From: DATHSY01 sp046729855
GTDB taxonomy: Bacteria; Actinomycetota; UBA4738; HRBIN12
Direction of reading: 5' to 3'
DNA length: 11,578 bases
Assembly (NCBI GenBank): GCA_046729855.1
Contig: JBKPHM010000009.1
Span: forward strand, 1 to 11,578
Under the pieces are notes generated by a model. The model did no database searches. It saw nothing but the letters and a program-made list of their open reading frames with translations, and was not told the origin of the DNA. This document shows, one piece after another, positions 6,900 through 11,578 of this stretch. The translations under genes and the position numbers were made by a program. Each line of letters begins with the position of its first letter. Positions within the stretch are counted from its first letter, which is position 1.

Positions 6900-7296
6900 G
6901 CCGCTGAGGGCATCGGTGTTCGTCGAAGCGGAACCGGACGAGGTCTACGGGTACTTCACGCAAGCCGAGTCGATGGTGCGCTGGATGGGAGAGTACGCCC
7001 TGCTCGACGCCCGGCCGGATGGCGAGTTCACGATCGACATCGAGGGCACGCCCGTCCGAGGTCGTTACCAGGAGCTCGAGCCGCCCAAACGGGTGGTCTT
7101 CACCTGGGGATTCGCCGGTTCGGATGAGCTGCCGCCTGGTGCGAGCGTCGTCGAGGTCCTGCTCGTAAAGGAGAAGGGCGGGACGCGCGTGCAGATCGTC
7201 CACAGCGGGTTGCCGCCCGCCCGAAGGCCTCGGCACGCCGAGGGTTGGCGGAAGTACCTGGAGCGGCTCGCCGCTGCGGTCGGCTCCAGGCCCTGA
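6889..7296 (+). CDS. SRPBCC (AHSA1-like) protein (pair 1)
   Basis: Encodes 135 residues of the START/Bet v 1-like helix-grip fold, AHSA1 type: soluble proteins with a hydrophobic cavity for small ligands. Visible landmarks are SVFVEAEPDEVYGYFTQAE (first strand and helices), MVRWMG, RPDGEFTIDIEG, GRYQELEPPKRVVFTWGF and a C-terminal helix (GWRKYLERLAAAV). Start is GTG at 6889, inside the end of arsR, with GAGGAAG 4-5 nt upstream, so translation is coupled to the repressor. In such ArsR-SRPBCC pairs the ligand-binding protein is often suspected to modulate or detoxify the inducer; that role is inference. Its 3' end meets the YciI-like gene tail to tail, 17 nt apart. Confidence 0.9.
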   Translation: MPGEPLRASVFVEAEPDEVYGYFTQAESMVRWMGEYALLDARPDGEFTIDIEGTPVRGRYQELEPPKRVVFTWGFAGSDELPPGASVVEVLLVKEKGGTRVQIVHSGLPPARRPRHAEGWRKYLERLAAAVGSRP

Positions 7297-7313
7297 CGCG
7301 GCGCCGAGCTACG

Positions 7314-7661
7314 TCAGCCGCCGGCAGCTTCTGCAACCGAGCGAGGGAGGCGTCCGGGCGAGAACGTGATGAGGCCGCCTGGAAGCATCCAGGGTATGGC
7401 CTTAATCGAGTACAGCCCGGCACGGACGGCGGGGTCCTTGTCCTCGAGCTCCTGGGCCCGCTCCGGCGCGACGTTCAAGATCGATAGCCCGCGGTAGCGC
7501 TCGTCGAAGAGTGGTCCGGCCGCTAGCAGGATTCGGTCCTCGTGCAGGTCCGCCAGATGGCTCATGTGCACGTCTTGGAGCGCGGCCGCTTCGTCCTCGT
7601 CGAGGTCGGGAGCGTCGGAACGCTGGATCAGCAGGGTGACCGTGTATCGATCGAACTTCAT
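7314..7661 (-). CDS. YciI-like (YCII domain) protein
   Basis: Encodes 115 residues of the YCII family, a dimeric alpha/beta-barrel (ferredoxin-like) fold. It begins MKFDRYTVTLLIQRSDAP and carries the characteristic LQDVHMSHLADLHEDRILLAAGPL around residues 29-52, with the histidines that line the family's pocket. The ATG at 7661 follows AAGGTGAG at suitable spacing and matches the usual family N-terminus. A GTG at 7685 would add 8 lysine-rich residues. It is the third gene of the minus-strand set beginning at the VOC gene, 72 bp after the small barrel-like gene, so co-transcription is likely. Biochemical role unknown. Confidence 0.87.
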   Translation of the reverse strand: MKFDRYTVTLLIQRSDAPDLDEDEAAALQDVHMSHLADLHEDRILLAAGPLFDERYRGLSILNVAPERAQELEDKDPAVRAGLYSIKAIPWMLPGGLITFSPGRLPRSVAEAAGG

Positions 7662-7733
7662 CTTCCGACTCACCTTCTTTTTCACCGACAGTTCACGGAC
7701 CTCAGCCGCTCGCGGTTCGAGGGCACCGCTCGG

Positions 7734-7997
7734 TCACGCGGATTCGGCCTCCTCCAGGATCCACGCCTGCTTGGCGCCTGAGATCTCCCACACCGGTCGG
7801 AGCGCGGCGAGGAACGACCTCGCCGCCTGAACGGAACCGAACTCCAGGCTGAGCATAAGGTGGTTGGGATCCTGGGCGTCCCGTTGGATCCGCCGACCAA
7901 TCACCCCGTAGACCTTGCGCCCCATCGGATCACGATCGAACATCGACTTCCAGCCGGCGTACTCGTCAACCCGATACTCGATCACAAGGGTGGCCAT
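7734..7997 (-). CDS. Small dimeric barrel-like protein (cyclase/monooxygenase-like)
   Basis: Encodes 87 residues: strand MATLVIEYRV, helix DEYAGWKSMFDRDPMGRK, then VIGRRIQRDAQDPNHLMLSLEF, helix SVQAARSFLAALRPVW and a final strand ending AWILEEAES. This pattern of strand-helix-strand-strand-helix-strand fits the dimeric alpha/beta-barrel proteins often annotated as cyclases or antibiotic-biosynthesis monooxygenase-like. No catalytic residue can be assigned. GGAGGA sits 7 nt upstream of the ATG at 7997. The same frame is open further upstream with very high third-position GC (through RERALARFWGLALAAFQRV), so a GTG start at 8114, giving 126 residues and beginning 8 nt after the VOC stop, remains possible. 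Confidence 0.75.
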   Translation of the reverse strand: MATLVIEYRVDEYAGWKSMFDRDPMGRKVYGVIGRRIQRDAQDPNHLMLSLEFGSVQAARSFLAALRPVWEISGAKQAWILEEAESA

Positions 7998-8122
7998 GCC
8001 CGGTCCTCCGCTCATCCGGGCGACCCTCGACTCGGCGACGCGCTGGAACGCCGCCAGTGCCAGGCCCCAGAACCGGGCGAGGGCTCGCTCGCGCGATCCG
8101 TCGAGCCAGGACACGCCGCCAT

Positions 8123-8470
8123 CTACGCGCTCTTGACCAGGCCGACCACGTTGCCCTGGGGATCGGCGAACTGGGCGAAGGTGACCATGTCCGGAATCTC
8201 CGTCACAGGCACCACGGTCTTGCCACCAGCCCGCTCGATCCGGTCGAGGTAGGCCTGGGGGTCGCCGACCTCGATGTAGAAGACCACCTGGCTCGGCCCC
8301 TGGGCCTCGCCGATGCCCCCACCGATCGCGCCCTCCAGGCCGGTGTCGATGAGGGCGTAGCCGGCCTCCTCGAGCACCTGGAGCTTCCATCCGAAGAGCT
8401 CGCTGTAGAACTCGCGCACCGCCTTCGCCTCCGCGGTGTTGATCTCGAACCACGTCACCGGAGCACCCAT
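8123..8470 (-). CDS. VOC superfamily (glyoxalase-like) protein
   Basis: Encodes 115 residues of the vicinal-oxygen-chelate fold. The first half has VTWFEINTAEAKAVREFYSELFGWKL, and the second has VVFYIEVGDPQAYLDRIERAGGKTVVPV followed by FAQFADPQGNVVGLV, the usual closing motif. The first metal-ligand histidine of true glyoxalases is absent (WFEI in its place), so this is more likely a binding or resistance-type VOC protein than a glyoxalase I. AAGGAGG lies 6 nt before the ATG at 8470. It is the first gene of the leftward set and is divergent from the second ArsR gene, with the 17-bp repeats between them. Confidence 0.9.
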   Translation of the reverse strand: MGAPVTWFEINTAEAKAVREFYSELFGWKLQVLEEAGYALIDTGLEGAIGGGIGEAQGPSQVVFYIEVGDPQAYLDRIERAGGKTVVPVTEIPDMVTFAQFADPQGNVVGLVKSA

Positions 8471-8569
8471 CTCGTGCCTCCTTCCCTCCCCCCGCCAGGC
8501 GGCGAGGCCTGACCCGCAGGTCTCTTCCCGTCCCCTCGTGTCTCCTTTCGTCACACGGTCGCACCTGCT

Positions 8570-8615
8570 ATGGTTAGTCCTGATGAACGGTACGTCAGCA
8601 CGCACGGTTAGTCAA
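8570..8615. promoter_or_regulatory. Three-copy 17-bp-period operator overlapping the VOC promoter
   Basis: Decamers ATGGTTAGTC (8570-8579), ACGGTACGTC (8587-8596) and ACGGTTAGTC (8604-8613) occur at exact 17-bp steps. On the minus strand TTGACT (8615-8610) and TACCGT (8592-8587) are 17 bp apart, forming a credible promoter for the VOC operon that coincides with repeats 3 and 2. On the plus strand TATGGT (8569-8574) could be a -10 for the repressor gene, giving an almost leaderless message from the ATG at 8583. The array is a strong operator candidate for the adjacent ArsR protein. Confidence 0.7.
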
Positions 8616-8957
8616 GACGCACTATCTCCGGCTCTTGATGCCGTGCTGGAGGCTCTGGGGGATGGGACGAGGCGGACGATCCTGGAGCGTCTTCGCGATG
8701 GCCCCAAGCCGGTCGTGGAGATCGCGCGGGGGCTGTCGGTTGGACGGCCCGCCGTCTCGCAGCATCTGAAGGTGCTGAAGCAGGCGGGCCTCGTCACCGA
8801 CCGAGCGGCAGGCACCAGGCGGATCTACGGGGTCAACCCGGACGGGATGGCCTCGCTGCGCGACTACGCTCAGTCGTTCTGGTCTGCGGCGCTCACCCGG
8901 TACGCGCGAGCCGCCGAGCGAGCTCGCGACGCCCGGACCGACGAGGTGGAGGGCTGA
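8583..8957 (+). CDS. ArsR-family winged-helix repressor (pair 2)
   Basis: Encodes 124 residues. After a polar 18-residue leader comes the ArsR core: VLEALGDGTRRTILERLRDG, then VVEIARGLSVGRPAVSQHLKVLKQAGLV as helix-turn-helix, a wing at AAGTRRIYGV and a C-terminal helix rich in alanine and arginine. No cysteine is present, so metal sensing by the classical sites is unlikely. The ATG at 8583 lies between operator repeats 1 and 2, with no ribosome site, consistent with a leaderless message. A GTG at 8643 would give a shorter protein starting right at the conserved core. The stop is 1 nt before the first GTG of the SRPBCC gene. Confidence 0.92.
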   Translation: MNGTSARTVSQDALSPALDAVLEALGDGTRRTILERLRDGPKPVVEIARGLSVGRPAVSQHLKVLKQAGLVTDRAAGTRRIYGVNPDGMASLRDYAQSFWSAALTRYARAAERARDARTDEVEG

Positions 8958-8958
8958 G

Positions 8959-9429
8959 GTGGTGGACCGAGGCTCCGGCCCGAACGTGGAGGAGGTGGCG
9001 GTTCGGCAGGCTGTCCACGTCCCGCTCTCGCCGACCGAGGCCTTCGCGCTCTTCACCGACGGGATCGGGGAGTGGTGGCCGCTTGAGGAGGGCTACTCGT
9101 ACGGGGGTGACCGCGCCAAGGACATCTACTTGGAACCGAGGGTCGATGGTCGGTTCTTCGAGCGGTTTATAGACGGCGACGAGCTGCAGGTCGGCCGGGT
9201 CACGCTGTGCGACCCCCCGCACCGGATCGTGTTCACCTGGCACGACCCCGACTGGACCGGTGAGACCGAGGTCGACGTCACGTTCTCTCCGGAGCCAGAG
9301 GGGACGGCCGTGTCGCTCACGCACCGGGGCTTCGAGCGCCTCGGGCCGGACGGAACGGCCATCGCCGCACGGTGGGCGGGTGGCTGGCCTCGGGTCATGG
9401 ACGCGTTTGCTCGGCGTGCCGGGGGTTGA
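8959..9429 (+). CDS. SRPBCC (AHSA1-like) protein (pair 2)
   Basis: Encodes 156 residues of the helix-grip fold. Landmarks are VRQAVHVPLSPTEAFALFTD, EWWPLEEGYS, YLEPRVDGRFFERF, PPHRIVFTWH and VSLTHRGFERLG, followed by a C-terminal helix starting GGWPRVMDAF. It is longer than the pair 1 protein because of an insertion with GYSYGGDRAKDI. Two successive GTG codons (8959 and 8962) can start it, with GGAGGG 5 or 8 nt upstream. It is translationally coupled to the repressor. The ligand is unknown. Downstream, after about 55 bp, begins the IS256-type element. Confidence 0.9.
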   Translation: MVDRGSGPNVEEVAVRQAVHVPLSPTEAFALFTDGIGEWWPLEEGYSYGGDRAKDIYLEPRVDGRFFERFIDGDELQVGRVTLCDPPHRIVFTWHDPDWTGETEVDVTFSPEPEGTAVSLTHRGFERLGPDGTAIAARWAGGWPRVMDAFARRAGG

Positions 9430-9483
9430 TCGCGCCAAAGGCTCTCGGATCGGATCGGGGGCCACCTTGAGAGTGTTCTCGGG

Positions 9484-10888
9484 ACTCATTGGTCGCGTCC
9501 GTCAAGATGGTGTAACTCCACAGCGTCATCCTGATCATCAGCTCGCTGCGACGAGCTCGCCCTTTTACCTCCTCGACCGCCTCGCCTGCGATTACCTCGA
9601 GTCGCGCTTTGGCGCGCGAGTCGACACTCATGTAGCGACGCACGACCTGCCACTCGTCGTGTTGTTCGCCCAGCACCATCCCGACCAAGCGGATCGCGGC
9701 GGCGCGGGTGGGGAAGACCCGACGACGTCGGTGCGCCGGCGGATCTCCTTGTTGAGACGCTCCTGCGGGTTATTCGACCAGATCTGCTTCCACTGGGTCT
9801 GCGGGAACGCGGTGAACGCCAAGATGTCGGCGCCGGCGTCCGCGAGCATCTCGGCCGCGGAGGGGAACCGCTCATCGAGCTGTTCGACCACACGGTCGAA
9901 CTGGGCGCTCACCGCTGCCGCGTCGGGCTGAGCGAAGATCGAACGCACGAGCGTCGCGACGAACGGGCCGGCCGACTTCGGGACCTTCGCCAAGAGGTTG
10001 CGCAGGAAGTGGGTCCTGCACCTCTGCCAGCTCGAGCCAGGAAGCGTCGAGGCGATCGCGTCCACGAGTCCGGGGTGTGTATCGGAGATCACCAGACGCA
10101 CCCCCGAGAGCCCCCGGGCTACGAGCGAGCGGACGAAGGCGAGCCAACCGCTCCGTCCTCGGAGGTCACGAGGTCAAGACCCAAGATCTCGCGGAACCCG
10201 GCGGCGTTGACGCCGGTTGCCACGAGCGCCGAGACGTTGGCGATCCGACCGTCCTCGCGGACCCTCTGGGTGAGCGCGTCGAGCCAGACGTAGGTGTAGG
10301 GGCCGCCCTCGAGGGGACGGGTGCGGAAGGCCTCAGGGGCTTGATCGAGCTCGGTGGCCATCTGCGAGACACGCGACTTCGAGATGCGTTCGATCCCGAG
10401 CTGACGAACGAGGCCCTCGACGCGTCGGGTCGAGACGCCGCGGACGTAGCACTCCGCGACCACCTGGACGAACGCTCGCTCGGCGCGCCGGCGCGGCTCG
10501 AGGAGCCACTCGGGGAAGTAGGTGCCTTCACGCAGCTTCGGGACCTGCAGGGCGATCGTGCCGGCACGGGTGTCCCAGGGGCGCTCCCGGTAGCCGTTTC
10601 GCCGGTTCACCCGCTCGAGCGCTCACCGTAGTCCGCTCCGCACAGCGCGTCGGCATCGGCTCCCATCAGCTGCTCGGCGAAGATCTTCACCATCTCCCGC
10701 AGCAGGTCGACGTCTGCTCCTTCGAGCTGCTTGCGGAAGTCCTCCAGGGCGTCAATCCTGTTCCTGACCACCGTGCTCCTCCTCTCGAGTTCCCACAGAA
10801 TCTCGATGAGGATGACGCGGTGGTCCTCTCGTTCAACGACCTTCAGCCGGTCGGTCGTACACCACTTCTGCGGACGCTACTGACAAAT
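9484..10888 (-). mobile_element. Decayed IS256/Mutator-family insertion sequence
   Basis: The element contains a frameshifted Mutator-type transposase on the minus strand. Imperfect terminal inverted repeats bracket it: 9495-9514 matches the complement of 10858-10877 at 15 of 20 bases, with both ends sharing GCGTCCG and TGGTGTA. The exact outer ends are uncertain by about 10-30 bp. No convincing equidistant target duplication was found. About 1.4 kb is normal for the family. It lies between SRPBCC pair 2 and ArsR pair 3. Confidence 0.75.
9538..10771 (-). pseudogene. IS256/Mutator-family transposase, three frameshifts
   Basis: Reading across frames gives a full-length DDE transposase. The N-terminus (GTG 10771, AGGAGG upstream) has LLREMVKIFAEQLMGADADA. 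The second segment has NRRNGYRERPWDTRAG and the first catalytic aspartate in YVWLDALTQ. The third segment has the second aspartate in VRLVISDTHPGL, CRTHFLRNLL, and the glutamate in NPQERLNKEIRRRTDVVG. The last segment has EQHDEWQVVRRYMSVDS. Breaks fall near 10618, 10147 and 9718, and each is repaired by one added base. The catalytic triad is intact but split among frames, so no active enzyme is made from this copy. The stop is assigned to the tandem TGA at 9535-9540 in an adjacent frame, which is approximate. Confidence 0.88.
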
Positions 10889-11153
10889 AGCGATTCTTCG
10901 CCGCGCCAAGCATCTGCTGACCTCGAACTTCATGTTCGGGCTGTAGGGACCTCCTGGAGACCTAATGCGGCGCTCTCTGGCACAGGGCGTCGAGCGTCCT
11001 CAGCCACCGGTACAGATACCGTTCGGCCGGTGTTCATGTTCCAACGACGCCGAGGCAACGGGAGCTCCGCACTTGTCGAGAAGCCCCTCACCGGCGGGAG
11101 CCGGCCATCATTCCGACCCGCGCTGCACTTGACGGTGAGGCGCGGTTAGTATC
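10889..11153. promoter_or_regulatory. Leader region of ArsR pair 3
   Basis: About 265 bp without a gene. Close to the ArsR start are CGGTTAGT (11143-11150), TATCAT (11150-11155) and TTGACG (11129-11134), which could be promoter or operator elements; the -35/-10 spacing of 15 bp is short. AACC (11160-11163) and GGTT (11168-11171), inside the coding start, form a small dyad. A small hairpin CCGGC-GGGA-GCCGG lies at 11091-11104. Confidence 0.35.
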
Positions 11154-11513
11154 ATGCTGAACCGCTTGGTTAAGTCTGACGTCCTCGATCGCACGTTCGC
11201 GGCGTTGTCCGATCCGACGCGACGCGACATCCTGGCGCGACTCGCTCGCGGCCCCACCTCGATAACGGAGCTCGCGAGGCCGTACGGCATCTCGCTTCCC
11301 GGGGTGTTGAAGCACGTTCGGGTGCTCGAGGCCGCGAACCTCGTGAGAACAGAGAAGAAGGGGAGGATGCGCGAGTGTCGCCTCGGTCCTGGCGACCTCG
11401 GCGACGTCACGAGATGGATCCAGCACTATCGGCGTCAGTGGGAGGGGCGTCTCAATCGGCTCGAGGCGATCGTCGAGCGGCGGAAGGGAGCGACGTCGTG
11501 GTGCACGAGCTGA
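11154..11513 (+). CDS. ArsR-family winged-helix repressor (pair 3)
   Basis: Encodes 119 residues. The core DVLDRTFAALSDPTRRDILARLARG is followed by ITELARPYGISLPGVLKHVRVLEAANLV (helix-turn-helix), a wing TEKKGRMRECRL and a long C-terminal helix WIQHYRRQWEGRLNRLEAIV. This subgroup commonly begins ML---V, supporting ATG 11154. A TTG at 11166 is an alternative if the TATCAT box is the true -10. It has two isolated cysteines but no CxC metal site. The sequence is clearly different from the pair 1 and 2 repressors, so it is not a recent duplicate. Its stop lies 13-16 nt inside the SRPBCC gene that follows. Confidence 0.92.
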   Translation: MLNRLVKSDVLDRTFAALSDPTRRDILARLARGPTSITELARPYGISLPGVLKHVRVLEAANLVRTEKKGRMRECRLGPGDLGDVTRWIQHYRRQWEGRLNRLEAIVERRKGATSWCTS

Positions 11514-11578
11514 GGCTCCAGCGAATCATCCAAGCGCCACCCAATCTGGTGTTCGACACGATGCTCGAGCGGGAGTCC
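11498..11578 (+). CDS. SRPBCC protein (pair 3), N-terminus only
   Basis: Only 27 codons are inside the window. HELRLQRIIQAPPNLVFDTM is the typical first strand and helix of AHSA1-like SRPBCC proteins (R-I-APP--VFD). Two adjacent GTG codons (11498 and 11501) are possible starts, with AAGGGAG 7 nt upstream of the first. It overlaps the end of the repressor gene, the same coupling seen in pair 1. The gene is cut by the window edge, so length and completeness are unknown. Confidence 0.82.
   Translation, partial: MVHELRLQRIIQAPPNLVFDTMLERES

Noticed and set aside
7293..7317. CTGACG/CGTCAG inverted repeat between convergent genes as a terminator
   Set aside because: The stem is only 6 bp with a 13-nt loop and no T run on either side.
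9431..10909. Octamer CGCGCCAA on both sides of the IS256-type element as a target-site duplication
   Set aside because: It lies 56 bp outside the left terminal repeat but 24 bp outside the right one. A true duplication should abut both ends.
10924..10938. CGAAC-N5-GTTCG resembling an actinobacterial LexA box
   Set aside because: The spacer is 5 rather than 4 bases, and no SOS-type gene lies next to it.

Overview
The window is high-GC DNA with frequent GTG starts, strong GGAGG-type ribosome binding sites, a group II truncated haemoglobin, several ArsR-SRPBCC pairs and an IS256/Mutator-type transposase of actinobacterial flavour. This suggests a soil-type actinomycete (Actinomycetota). The lineage cannot be fixed from the sequence alone, and another high-GC phylum is not excluded.

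Left part (1-5213) is a patchwork of intact genes and gene debris. Intact genes, all on the minus strand, are a polytopic membrane protein (617-1381), a truncated haemoglobin (1795-2259), a small membrane protein (2664-2924) and a 14-TM DHA2-type drug exporter (3125-4774). Between them lie recognisable remnants. These are a frameshifted LuxR/NarL-type HTH (about 198-535), the last residues of a histidine kinase (about 1386-1475, minus), a possible PAS domain piece (about 1586-1712, plus), the N-terminus of a Kup potassium transporter (about 2982-3131) and the C-terminus of a RibD-like reductase (about 4959-5213). Tandem 20-bp repeats at 51-90 look like the end of an insertion sequence lying mostly outside the window.

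Right part (5570-11578) is organised around three separate ArsR-repressor/SRPBCC (AHSA1-like) gene pairs on the plus strand: 6585-7296, 8583-9429 and 11154 to the window end. The first two have divergently transcribed small-enzyme operons: DUF1697 + SnoaL-like to the left of pair 1, and VOC + small dimeric alpha/beta-barrel-like protein + YciI-like to the left of pair 2. The first divergent intergenic region carries two TACAAG-N6-CTTGTA dyads and the second carries three repeats at exact 17-bp spacing. These are good candidates for autoregulatory operators that control both directions.

A decayed IS256/Mutator-family element (about 9484-10888) separates pair 2 from pair 3. Its transposase has three apparent single-base losses. 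No rRNA, tRNA or CRISPR array was seen.

The most interesting possibility is a cluster of one-component sensors: cysteine-poor ArsR repressors, each paired with a ligand-binding SRPBCC protein and small barrel-fold enzymes. Their inducer is unknown.
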